From Parabacteroides johnsonii DSM 18315 (lineage in GTDB: Bacteria; Bacteroidota; Bacteroidia; Bacteroidales; Tannerellaceae), in assembly GCF_025151045.1 (NCBI RefSeq), contig NZ_CP102285.1:2790001-2854000 (forward strand): 64,000 nucleotides of DNA, read 5' to 3'. Positions within the stretch are counted from its first letter, which is position 1. The number at the start of each line of letters is the position of its first letter. Below are positions 55,046 to 64,000 of the stretch, one piece after another. Under the pieces are notes generated by a model. It worked only from the letters and a program-made list of their open reading frames with translations. It ran no database searches and was not told where the DNA came from. The position numbers were made by a program, and so were the translations under genes.

Positions 55046-55831
55046 ATGGCAACTAAACAAGAAAAGATGGAAGCCTTCGGACAATTGCTCGACATATTAG
55101 ACGAGCTTCGTGTAAAATGTCCGTGGGACCGTAAACAAACAAACGAAAGTCTTCGCACGAATACAATCGAAGAGACTTACGAACTATGCGATGCCATCAT
55201 GAAAGATGACAACAATAACATTAAAAAAGAATTGGGCGACTTGCTCTTGCACATTGTCTTCTATGCCAAGATCGGTGAAGAAAAGATGGCGTTCGACATC
55301 AAAGATGTATGCGACAGTCTTTGCCAGAAACTGATCTATCGCCATCCGCACGTTTTTGGAAGCGCACAGGCCGATACAGCCGGCAAAGTAGAACAGAGCT
55401 GGGAACAACTCAAGCTAAAGGAAAAAGGCGGTAACAAGACAGTTCTCGAAGGGGTCCCCGCTTCGCTCCCTTCCGTGGTCAAAGCTCACCGCATCCAGGA
55501 TAAAGCCCGCAACGTAGGTTTCGACTGGGAACAGCGCGACCAAGTCTGGGATAAGGTGCACGAAGAGTTTACCGAACTGAAGACCGAAATCGACAAGATG
55601 GATGCAGACAAGATGGAAGCTGAGTTCGGAGACCTGTTCTTCAGCCTGATCAATGCTGCCCGCCTCTATAAGATCAATCCGGACAATGCTTTAGAACGCA
55701 CAAATCAGAAGTTCACCCGCCGCTTCAACTATTTAGAAGAACATACTATCAAAGAAGGCAAGTCATTAAAAGATATGTCTTTGGAAGAAATGGACCGGAT
55801 CTGGAACGAAGCAAAAGCGAAAGGGTTATAA
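55046..55831 (+). CDS. mazG: MazG nucleoside triphosphate pyrophosphohydrolase
   Basis: 261 residues with two MazG domains. The first keeps the metal-binding EETYELCDAI and the CPWDRKQT entry motif; the second repeats the pattern (EFTELKTEIDKMDADKMEAEFGDLFF). It hydrolyses nucleoside triphosphates to monophosphates and so removes odd or excess nucleotides. The start at 55046 (MATKQEKMEAF) is preferred; the longer frame begins inside the inverted repeat. Confidence 0.95.
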   Translation: MATKQEKMEAFGQLLDILDELRVKCPWDRKQTNESLRTNTIEETYELCDAIMKDDNNNIKKELGDLLLHIVFYAKIGEEKMAFDIKDVCDSLCQKLIYRHPHVFGSAQADTAGKVEQSWEQLKLKEKGGNKTVLEGVPASLPSVVKAHRIQDKARNVGFDWEQRDQVWDKVHEEFTELKTEIDKMDADKMEAEFGDLFFSLINAARLYKINPDNALERTNQKFTRRFNYLEEHTIKEGKSLKDMSLEEMDRIWNEAKAKGL

Positions 55832-55924
55832 AACAAAAGGGGAACCGACATCACGTCGCCACCCCTCCCTTAACTTAAACGCCAAAACTAAATCTAAACA
55901 AAAAACACAAATAATGATAATATT

Positions 55925-56395
55925 TTATTTCTTTTTATTCTCTTCTTTTCTATTATCTCCTCCTCTCATAAATTCCCGCACAAACTTTCCTTCTGCACGT
56001 TTGTATTTATAAAGTTTCTTTGGAGACAATATCTTTTTAAACTTTTCATAATACTCCTTTTCCAATTGTGCCTGCTTCATGTTTACGCTCACACACTCAT
56101 CAATCACCTTTAAATAATCAGCATCAGTCGCACTTTCATTGTGCTTTAAATCTTTGGATAGTTTACGACATTCACGACCGGCCTCAAACATCTTTTCCTG
56201 CAGTTCGTTACAAAGAGGTATGAATGATGCAGCCTCTTCCGGGGTCAACCCCATTTCTGCCGTAATAAAAGCATTCTTCTTAGCAAGGAACGCTTCTCTA
56301 TCAAAATTGCGATGCTGTTTCCCACTTTGAGCGTGAGCACTGAATGAGAACACAACTGAACACGCCACAAATGTAATAAAAAATATTTTATTCAT
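55925..56395 (-). CDS. Spy/CpxP-like periplasmic protein
   Basis: 156 residues. Signal peptide ends at FSAHAQS (about 23). The mature part is helical and charged, with the LTPEEAASFIPLCNELQEKM pattern near 55 that recalls the LTxxQ motifs of Spy/CpxP chaperones. It is the last gene of a three-gene unit after an ECF sigma factor and a membrane protein, an arrangement typical of envelope-stress operons. Confidence 0.72.
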   Translation of the reverse strand: MNKIFFITFVACSVVFSFSAHAQSGKQHRNFDREAFLAKKNAFITAEMGLTPEEAASFIPLCNELQEKMFEAGRECRKLSKDLKHNESATDADYLKVIDECVSVNMKQAQLEKEYYEKFKKILSPKKLYKYKRAEGKFVREFMRGGDNRKEENKKK

Positions 56396-56443
56396 ACAAG
56401 TATTCTTTCAAAAATATTTCGTCAAACTTCATTTTTTTTCAAT

Positions 56444-56833
56444 TTATTCGGTTTCCCCTATTTCTTCTGCCAATATATAACCGGCATACTGCTCTTCCAG
56501 GTACTCCAGGTATTCTTCGTCCTCGGCCGCTTGTAGAGCGGAAACTGAGGCAGGAGACACTTCTGTTTTCACGAGTAGCGAGTCGGTTTTCGCCGCTTTA
56601 TCTTCGGGTCCGACCAAAACTTTAAAAAACAACCCCAATCCGGCAAAAACGGCTGCCATATATAACCAGGGACGAACACGATCCATCAAGGAAACTTTTT
56701 TAGCCTCCTTCTCAGGCTCTCTTTCGGGAAGCTGACTCATAATGTTTGCCGTCAATCCCTCCATATACCCCTTAGGCACAGTAAAAGGATTTTTCCCTTT
56801 AAGACGGTCCAGATTGTTTTGTTCTGTTTTCAT
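56444..56833 (-). CDS. Membrane protein in ECF sigma operon, candidate anti-sigma
   Basis: 129 residues: cytoplasmic part with NPFTVPKGYMEGLTANIMSQLPERE, one membrane helix at about 75-95 (RPWLYMAAVFAGLGLFFKVL), and an acidic periplasmic tail (AEDEEYLEYLEEQYAGYIL). The sequence FxVPxGYFExL at the start is common in Bacteroidales proteins encoded beside ECF sigma genes. It lies 46 bp after the sigma gene and probably holds that factor, which is inferred from position. Confidence 0.72.
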   Translation of the reverse strand: MKTEQNNLDRLKGKNPFTVPKGYMEGLTANIMSQLPEREPEKEAKKVSLMDRVRPWLYMAAVFAGLGLFFKVLVGPEDKAAKTDSLLVKTEVSPASVSALQAAEDEEYLEYLEEQYAGYILAEEIGETE

Positions 56834-56879
56834 ATCATCTCTCTTTTATGTTCTTTTGACAAATGGTAACACGAAAGGT

Positions 56880-57431
56880 TTAAATGTCTTTTGTTAAAAA
56901 CTCCTCTACTTTCTTCACCGCATGGTGATAGGAGGCTTTTAAAGCGCCTACGGAAGTTCCGAAAATCTCAGACATATCTTCATATTTCATATCGTCAAAA
57001 TATTTCATATTAAAAACGGCACGCTGTTTCTCCGGCAATGTCAGGATGGCTTCCTGCAACTTCATCTGTGCAGCATCCCCGTCGAAGTACTCGTCTCCTT
57101 TCAGACGATCCAACAAAAACACGTCCGTATCATCGATCGAGACATTGTTCTGTGTACGCTGGCGGTTCAGAAAGGTTATACATTCGTTTATCGCAATCTT
57201 ATACAACCAAGTCGATAACTTCGCTTCTCCCCGGAAATAGTCGACATTCGTCCAGGCTTTCAGGAATGTATTCTGCAATAAGTCGTTTGCATCATCATGG
57301 TCCAATACCATCTTTCGTATCTGCCAATACAACTTCTCCCCGTAGAAATTGACAACCTGTGCGAAAGCATCACGTTGATGCGCCGGATCACGTAATTGTT
57401 TTATTATCTCTTCCTCTATATATTGTTGCAT
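56880..57431 (-). CDS. ECF RNA polymerase sigma factor
   Basis: 183 residues. Region 2 (DANDLLQNTFLKAWTNVDYFRGEAKLSTWLYKIA) and region 4 (LPEKQRAVFNMKYFDDMKYEDMSEIFGTSVGALKASYHHAVKKV) are complete. The gene heads a unit with a putative anti-sigma and a Spy-like protein; conserved in Bacteroidales. Signal sensed unknown. Confidence 0.94.
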   Translation of the reverse strand: MQQYIEEEIIKQLRDPAHQRDAFAQVVNFYGEKLYWQIRKMVLDHDDANDLLQNTFLKAWTNVDYFRGEAKLSTWLYKIAINECITFLNRQRTQNNVSIDDTDVFLLDRLKGDEYFDGDAAQMKLQEAILTLPEKQRAVFNMKYFDDMKYEDMSEIFGTSVGALKASYHHAVKKVEEFLTKDI

Positions 57432-57546
57432 TCCTACTCATTAATTTGGGGTAAATATAAGAAAATAATCATTATCTCCTTCCGTTCTTTTCCTATAAAG
57501 GACGGAAATAGTGGCTCAAAGTTTAATCAAACCTCATAAAGGGATA

Positions 57547-57582
57547 TAAAAAAAGCGGACAACCATATGAGTTATCCGCTTT
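57547..57582 (-). terminator. Terminator of tRNA-Leu
   Basis: On the minus strand AAGCGGATAAC pairs with GTTGTCCGCTT, with a run of T after it. It starts 4 bp past the tRNA. Confidence 0.8.
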
Positions 57583-57586
57583 GAAG

Positions 57587-57668
57587 TGCCCAGAACAGGA
57601 CTCGAACCTGCATGCCTCTCGACACACGCACCTGAAACGTGCGCGTCTACCAATTCCGCCACCTGGGC
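57587..57668 (-). tRNA. tRNA-Leu (anticodon CAG)
   Basis: 82 nt with a long variable arm, as in class II tRNAs. Acceptor GCCCAGG/TCTGGGC, anticodon stem around TTTCAGG, T-arm with GGTTCGAGTCC. Reads CUG. Confidence 0.96.
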
Positions 57669-57712
57669 AATTCAACACTTTTCAGTGAAGCAATCTCTCT
57701 CGATTGCGGTTG

Positions 57713-57720
57713 CAAAGGTA
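57713..57720 (-). promoter_or_regulatory. Promoter -7 element of tRNA-Leu
   Basis: TACCTTTG on the minus strand, about 45 bp before the tRNA, fits the TAnnTTTG consensus. Confidence 0.55.
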
Positions 57721-57767
57721 ACAACTTTTTTGAAACCGCCAAACTGTAACTCTACTTTTTTACACAA

Positions 57768-57800
57768 AAACGGCCACCTCCTTTCAAGAAGCGGCCGTTT
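57768..57800 (-). terminator. Terminator of the groES-groEL operon
   Basis: AAACGGCC and GGCCGTTT pair around 17 bases; on the minus strand TTTTTGTG follows. It lies 26 bp after groEL. Confidence 0.85.
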
Positions 57801-57825
57801 CTGATTTTATGCTTTATGGGAAGAA

Positions 57826-59505
<1,680 letters not shown>

Positions 59506-59534
59506 TCAATTGTCCACTATCAATTGTCAATTGT

Positions 59535-59804
59535 TCAGATAATAGCCAAAATATCAGACTGACGCATGATTAGATATTTTTCACCGTCCAGTTCGATTTC
59601 CGTACCGGCATACTTACCATACAATACAGTATCGCCATTCTTTACAACCATTTCCTCATCCTTTGTTCCGTTACCTACGGCAACAACTTCACCTTTTAAA
59701 GGTTTTTCTTTTGCTGAATCGGGAATAATGATTCCGCCAAGTGTCTTTTCTTCTGCTGCAGCTGGCTTAATCAGCACTCTGTCTGCTAATGGTCTAATGT
59801 TCAT
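59535..59804 (-). CDS. groES: Co-chaperonin GroES
   Basis: 89 residues, complete: [15 protein letters not shown] at the start, the mobile-loop [13 protein letters not shown] and the [14 protein letters not shown] end. Seven subunits cap GroEL. First gene of the operon. The gap upstream to hisS (278 bp) holds the hisS terminator and no gene. Confidence 0.98.
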   Translation of the reverse strand: MNIRPLADRVLIKPAAAEEKTLGGIIIPDSAKEKPLKGEVVAVGNGTKDEEMVVKNGDTVLYGKYAGTEIELDGEKYLIMRQSDILAII

Positions 59805-59983
59805 CGTTGTATATTTTTTTAGTTGTTAATAATATTACGTTAATCTTGTGCTTTCTTATCGCACGTAAATGCTTATGCGAATACTGTGCCAAAACTGTTG
59901 TCAGGGAAAAGACTGACAATTTTGCACTTCGGAAAGGCAGACAATGCAAATATGTCTGACAGGATGACCATCCTGCACAAAAG

Positions 59984-60021
59984 AACTTCCCCATTACAAC
60001 AAGAGAGTGAATGGGGAAGTT
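59984..60021 (-). terminator. Terminator of hisS
   Basis: Perfect 12-bp arms AACTTCCCCATT and AATGGGGAAGTT around 14 bases; on the minus strand CTTTTGTG follows. Confidence 0.8.
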
Positions 60022-60082
60022 CAACTATCAGTCTATTAAAATAGTAGAAACGGACAGTATCAGAAGTAACGGTTGAACACAG

Positions 60083-61438
60083 TTAGAATCTTTCGATCAA
60101 TTCTTCTATCGTGACGAGAGACTGTTCGCCTGTCAACATGTTCTTCAGATTGATCTTGCCCTCGTTTATTTCATTTTCACCGACAATCGCCACAAACGGA
60201 ATCTTCTTCGTATCGGCATATCCCATCTGTTTTTTCATTTTGGCAGCTTCGGGATACAACTCCGTACGGATACCGGCAGCACGCACTTTCGAGATCAGAG
60301 GCAACAAATAGTTTTCTTCTTTCTCGCCGAAGTTCACGAACAGCAGTTGCGTGGTCTTCAAAGAATCGACGGGATAAAGTTCCAGCTGGTTCAAGACATC
60401 GAAGATGCGATCAGCCCCGAAAGAGATTCCGACACCAGAAACACCGTCCATGCCAAACACACCGGTCAAATTGTCATAGCGCCCTCCCCCCGTGATACTT
60501 CCGATCTGTACATCCAGTGCTTTCACCTCGAAGATGGCACCTGTATAGTAATTCAGCCCACGCGCCAACGTCAAGTCCAGCTCCAGCTCTGCATTCAGTT
60601 CCAACTTTTCGATACGATCCAGGATAAATTCCATCTCGGCAATACCTTTCATCGCAATTTCCGATGCAGCCAGTTCCTTTTTCAGGACAACCAGCTTTTC
60701 GCGGTTCGTTCCTTTCAGCATAATGATGGGTTGCAAACGAGCGATTGCATCTTCGGACAAATCCTTGGAACGCAACTCTTCATTCACATTATCCAGTCCA
60801 ATCTTATCCAATTTGTCGATAGCAACCGTGATATCGACAATCTTGTCAGCTTCACCGATTATCTCGGCAATACCGGAAAGAATCTTACGGTTGTTCATCT
60901 TTATGCAGACACGAATGCCGAAACGATGAAAGACCTCATCCATAATCTGGATCAGTTCGACTTCGTTCACCAGCGAATCGGAACCTACCACATCTCCGTC
61001 ACACTGATAAAATTCGCGGTAACGTCCTTTCTGCGGACGGTCAGCACGCCATACAGGCTGTATCTGGTAACGCTTGAACGGGAAAGTGATATCATTACGG
61101 TGCTGCACCACATAACGGGCAAAAGGAACTGTCAGATCATAACGTAACCCTTTTTCGCAAGCTTTCACCCCAAACCTCACGGCGTTGCGTTCCAGCAATT
61201 CTTCATCCGTTATTCCGGAAAGACAATTTCCGGAATTCAATATTTTGAAAAGCAACTTATCGCCCTCTTCTCCATATTTACCCATCAGCGTAGACAGGTT
61301 TTCCATAGCCGGAGTTTCGATCTGCTGAAATCCGTACAGATGGTATACTTCGCGGATAGTATTGAATATATAATTACGCTTCGCCATTTCTTCAGGCGAA
61401 AAATCTCTTGTTCCTTTAGGGATAGACGGCTTTTGCAT
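60083..61438 (-). CDS. hisS: Histidyl-tRNA synthetase
   Basis: 451 residues. Class II signatures: motif 2 region FRADRP-like [19 protein letters not shown], histidine-A type [14 protein letters not shown] and the GGGRYDNL box, then the C-terminal anticodon-binding domain ([19 protein letters not shown]). It charges tRNA-His. Its promoter TACCTTTG lies just upstream and its terminator downstream, so it is a single-gene unit. Confidence 0.98.
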   Translation of the reverse strand: MQKPSIPKGTRDFSPEEMAKRNYIFNTIREVYHLYGFQQIETPAMENLSTLMGKYGEEGDKLLFKILNSGNCLSGITDEELLERNAVRFGVKACEKGLRYDLTVPFARYVVQHRNDITFPFKRYQIQPVWRADRPQKGRYREFYQCDGDVVGSDSLVNEVELIQIMDEVFHRFGIRVCIKMNNRKILSGIAEIIGEADKIVDITVAIDKLDKIGLDNVNEELRSKDLSEDAIARLQPIIMLKGTNREKLVVLKKELAASEIAMKGIAEMEFILDRIEKLELNAELELDLTLARGLNYYTGAIFEVKALDVQIGSITGGGRYDNLTGVFGMDGVSGVGISFGADRIFDVLNQLELYPVDSLKTTQLLFVNFGEKEENYLLPLISKVRAAGIRTELYPEAAKMKKQMGYADTKKIPFVAIVGENEINEGKINLKNMLTGEQSLVTIEELIERF

Positions 61439-61465
61439 GATTCACTAATTTATTTATTCAGGTTG

Positions 61466-61473
61466 CAAAGGTA
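61466..61473 (-). promoter_or_regulatory. Promoter -7 element of hisS
   Basis: TACCTTTG on the minus strand, 28 bp upstream of the hisS ATG. Confidence 0.6.
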
Positions 61474-61484
61474 ATGCTTCCTAT

Positions 61485-62171
61485 TTAATCCCGGCTTCTT
61501 CCACCCAAGAAAATCATGATATAATATAATAACGTAGCAAGCGAACCCAAAGCGGCCACTACATACGTGTAAGCAGCGGAACGCAAAGCGTCTTCAGCCT
61601 TATCATGCGTATAAACATTCGTGATACCGGCATTGCTTAACCAAGCCAAAGCCCGCTGACTTGCATTGATCTCGACCGGCAGTGTAATAAAACTGAACAA
61701 GGTAGTCGAAGCAAACAAAATAATACCGAAAAGCAACAACTGAGGAAAACTATTTATCAACAGCATCCCCCCCAACAACACCCATGTCATAATGTTGGAA
61801 GCAAAGCTGACGACCGGAACCAAAGCCGAACGCATCCGGAGAGGCGCATAAGCTGTAGCATGCTGGACAGCATGCCCGCATTCATGAGCCGCAACAGCAG
61901 CGGCAGCAATACTATTACTATAATAAACCGATTCGCTCAGATTGACGGTTTGGTTGGCCGGATTATAATGATCCGTCAAATGTCCGGGAGTAGAAATAAC
62001 CTTTACATCATAAATACCGTTATCATGCAACATCTTTTCTGCCACGTCTTTCCCTGTCATGCCATTCGGCATAGGAATCTTGGAATATTTTTCAAACTTG
62101 TTCTGGAGTCTGGAAGAAACCAGCCAGCTAAGAAGGGCAAAACCGATAAATATAATCCAATACATGCTCAT
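61485..62171 (-). CDS. YugP-type zinc metallopeptidase
   Basis: 228 residues. Zinc-binding HECGH at 96-100 with AVQHATAYAPLRMRS after it. Membrane segments at the N-terminus (about 3-20), and after the active site (about 120-165 and 200-225). This matches neutral zinc metallopeptidases of the YugP family at the inner membrane. Substrate unknown. It lies between hisS and purA on the same strand. Confidence 0.9.
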   Translation of the reverse strand: MSMYWIIFIGFALLSWLVSSRLQNKFEKYSKIPMPNGMTGKDVAEKMLHDNGIYDVKVISTPGHLTDHYNPANQTVNLSESVYYSNSIAAAAVAAHECGHAVQHATAYAPLRMRSALVPVVSFASNIMTWVLLGGMLLINSFPQLLLFGIILFASTTLFSFITLPVEINASQRALAWLSNAGITNVYTHDKAEDALRSAAYTYVVAALGSLATLLYYIMIFLGGRSRD

Positions 62172-62234
62172 ATTCTTCTAATTTATATAGTTATACTAAA
62201 TGATAAACGACAAAAAGCCTGCCAAAAACAAAAA

Positions 62235-62275
62235 ATGGCAGAAGATCCCCCTTCCGGGAGGTGGTCTTCTGCCAT
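62235..62275 (-). terminator. Terminator of purA
   Basis: ATGGCAGAAGA and TCTTCTGCCAT pair around 19 bases; on the minus strand TTTTTTG follows. 20 bp past the purA stop. Confidence 0.88.
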
Positions 62276-62294
62276 TTTGTATTATTTTCAGGTT

Positions 62295-63566
62295 TTATTC
62301 TTCGGTATATCTGACAATTGTTTGCTCACGGTCAGGACCGACAGAAACAATCTTGATCGGAACTTCCAGTTCTTCTTCAAGGAAAGAGATATAAGCGTTG
62401 AACTCTTCCGGGAATTCGTCTTCACTTTGCATCTTCGTCATATCGACATTCCAACCCGGCATTTCCACATATACAGGTTCGATGCCTTCGTTGATTTCAA
62501 ACGGGAACTCTGTCGTTTCCTTGCCATCGACTTTATAAGCGACGCAAGCCTTAACCGTATCGAAACCATCCAACACATCGCTCTTCATCATAATCAGTTT
62601 CGTCACACCGTTGATCATGATTGCATATTTCAACGCAACCAGGTCAATCCAACCACAACGGCGTTCGCGCCCGGTTACGGCACCATATTCATGACCGATC
62701 TGGCGGATCTTACTGCCTGTTTCATCAAACAGCTCTGTTGGGAACGGACCGCTACCGACACGTGTGCAATAAGCTTTGAAGATACCATACACTTCGCCAA
62801 TGTTACGCGGAGAAACCCCCAAACCGGTACAGCAACCTGCACAAATCGTATTGGAAGAAGTCACGAACGGATACGAACCGAAATCGATATCCAGCATAGT
62901 GCCCTGTGCCCCTTCAGCCAAAACAGACTTACCTTCTTTCAAATAGTTATTGATCACATGCTCGCTGTCGATCAGGTGGAACTGTTTCAGATATTCCAAT
63001 CCCTTGAACCATTGCGCTTCCAATTCGGTAATATCGTATTCATAATTCAGAGAACGCAGAATAGCTTCATGTCTTGCTTTTGCCGCAGCATATTTTTCAT
63101 CGAAATTGTGCAACAGGTCGCCTACGCGCAGACCGTTACGGCTGATCTTGTCCGTATAAGTCGGGCCGATACCCTTACCGGTCGTACCGATTTTGCCCGA
63201 ACCTTTCGCAGCCTCGTAAGCAGCATCCAGTATACGGTGAGTAGGCAGGATCAAATGAGCTTTCTTAGAGATACACAGTTGTTTGGTCAGGTCGTGTCCG
63301 CTGGCAGCGAGTGCCTCCGCTTCCTGCTGGAACAACAACGGATCCAGTACGACACCGTTACCGATAACGTTTACCTTGCCTCCCTGGAAAATACCGGAAG
63401 GGATGGAACGTAACACATACTTTTCACCGTTAAATTCCAAAGTATGTCCTGCATTGGGACCTCCCTGAAAACGAGTTATCACATCGTAATTCGGAGTCAA
63501 AACGTCGACAACTTTTCCTTTGCCTTCGTCACCCCACTGCAATCCTAATAGAACGTCAACTTTCAT
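62295..63566 (-). CDS. purA: Adenylosuccinate synthetase
   Basis: 423 residues. The GTP-binding GLQWGDEGKGK at 8-18, then GPNAGHT near 36-42, the substrate-binding TGKGIGPTY and the QGTMLDIDFGSYPFVTSSN region. It joins IMP and aspartate with GTP in AMP synthesis. It lies 29 bp after the fur-like gene, so the two could be co-transcribed. Confidence 0.98.
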   Translation of the reverse strand: MKVDVLLGLQWGDEGKGKVVDVLTPNYDVITRFQGGPNAGHTLEFNGEKYVLRSIPSGIFQGGKVNVIGNGVVLDPLLFQQEAEALAASGHDLTKQLCISKKAHLILPTHRILDAAYEAAKGSGKIGTTGKGIGPTYTDKISRNGLRVGDLLHNFDEKYAAAKARHEAILRSLNYEYDITELEAQWFKGLEYLKQFHLIDSEHVINNYLKEGKSVLAEGAQGTMLDIDFGSYPFVTSSNTICAGCCTGLGVSPRNIGEVYGIFKAYCTRVGSGPFPTELFDETGSKIRQIGHEYGAVTGRERRCGWIDLVALKYAIMINGVTKLIMMKSDVLDGFDTVKACVAYKVDGKETTEFPFEINEGIEPVYVEMPGWNVDMTKMQSEDEFPEEFNAYISFLEEELEVPIKIVSVGPDREQTIVRYTEE

Positions 63567-63595
63567 CGTTTATATTTATATAGATGTTAATATTC

Positions 63596-64000
63596 TTACT
63601 TCTTCCGTTGAAGCCGGTACTTACATTTACTGCACAAGCCGTAAATGTAAAGCGCATGATATTCCGGAGTGAAACGCGATATCTTCAACGCTCCGACATC
63701 TTTCTTCAGTGTCGCATCCTTCAGCTCCCTGATCGCTCCGCATTTCGTACAGATCAGATGCGAATGTGTCTCCGCCAGCATCCTCAACTCATATTGCACA
63801 GCCTGGGCTGTCAGCTGATGACGCACAATCAAGCCACTGTCTACCAAAACGTCGACTGTGTTATAAACAGTAGCCCGACTGACATGAAAATTCATTTCCT
63901 CCAGTTTCTGATGAAGCAAACACATATCGAAATGACCGGGGAAACTGCATATACACTCCAATATGGCATATCGTTCCTCCGTCTTTCGTAGTTTTTTCTC
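63596..64000 (-). CDS. Fur-family transcriptional regulator (5' end cut by window edge)
   Basis: The frame is open to base 64000, so the gene continues outside. About 134 residues are visible: a winged helix (LHQKLEEMNFHVSRATVYNTVDVL), the metal-binding THSHLICTKCG and the C-terminal CSKCKYR. Fur, PerR and Zur share this fold; which metal or peroxide it senses cannot be told. The TTG at 63961 is not the start. Confidence 0.9.
   Translation of the reverse strand, partial: EKKLRKTEERYAILECICSFPGHFDMCLLHQKLEEMNFHVSRATVYNTVDVLVDSGLIVRHQLTAQAVQYELRMLAETHSHLICTKCGAIRELKDATLKKDVGALKISRFTPEYHALYIYGLCSKCKYRLQRKK

Noticed and set aside
61860-63413. 517-codon frame opposite the YugP peptidase gene and purA
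   Set aside because: Spans two well-supported genes and an intergenic terminator on the other strand; no domain visible.

Overview
The window reads as Bacteroidales chromosome carrying most of a CTnDOT-family integrative and conjugative element (ICE). Three things point to Bacteroidales: promoters of the TAnnTTTG type, a SusC/SusD locus, and Bacteroides-type Tra, Mob and Rte proteins. Parabacteroides or Bacteroides are both possible; the sequence alone does not let me choose.

1-32.1 kb is the ICE. It opens inside rteA, which runs off the left edge, followed by rteB and rteC. In relatives tetQ lies just upstream of rteA, so it may sit outside the window. Between rteB and rteC lie a sigma-54-like promoter and an upstream inverted repeat that could be the RteB target. 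Two accessory genes follow: an AlbA_2/HATPase protein with a coding 11-bp tandem repeat, and a zinc-ribbon/GNAT fusion. The mobilization genes mobA-mobB-mobC run leftward. A 1-kb repeat- and hairpin-rich gap, the likely oriT region, separates them from a rightward transfer operon, traA to traR (11.4-26.1 kb). That operon encodes a type IV secretion-like machine: ParA, DUF3408 pair, VirB4-type ATPase, inner-membrane and periplasmic proteins, primase and lysozyme. An unrecognised 362-aa gene sits between traL and traM. A convergent block of small leftward genes with PcfJ- and PcfK-like proteins fills 26.6-31.3 kb. The ICE appears to end at a GTANNTTTGC core site near 32.07 kb.

32.2-33.5 kb holds a tyrosine recombinase that stops right after its RH motif, so it lacks the catalytic tyrosine, next to tRNA-Thr(CGT). 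It looks like a remnant of another element, not the ICE integrase.

33.5-64 kb is chromosome. It has a hypothetical protein, a lipoprotein, a TIM-barrel epimerase-like protein and valS. Next is a polysaccharide utilization locus read right to left: ECF sigma, FecR anti-sigma, SusC with STN domain, SusD, GH95 fucosidase and GH2 enzyme. Its susC leader holds a likely antisense small RNA. Beyond a degenerate patch with an Rpn-nuclease tail come an RluA-family pseudouridine synthase, a DsbD-like protein, mazG, an ECF sigma/membrane protein/Spy-like operon, tRNA-Leu(CAG), groES-groEL, hisS, a YugP-type peptidase, purA and a fur-family gene cut by the right edge.

The most unusual signals are two three-copy arrays of 22-bp units sharing an AGTCCGKAAC core. 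They lie immediately after mobB and after traJ, in transcriptional orientation. Others are recurring 5' leader motifs at ICE genes, the extra gene in the tra operon, and the antisense RNA candidate.
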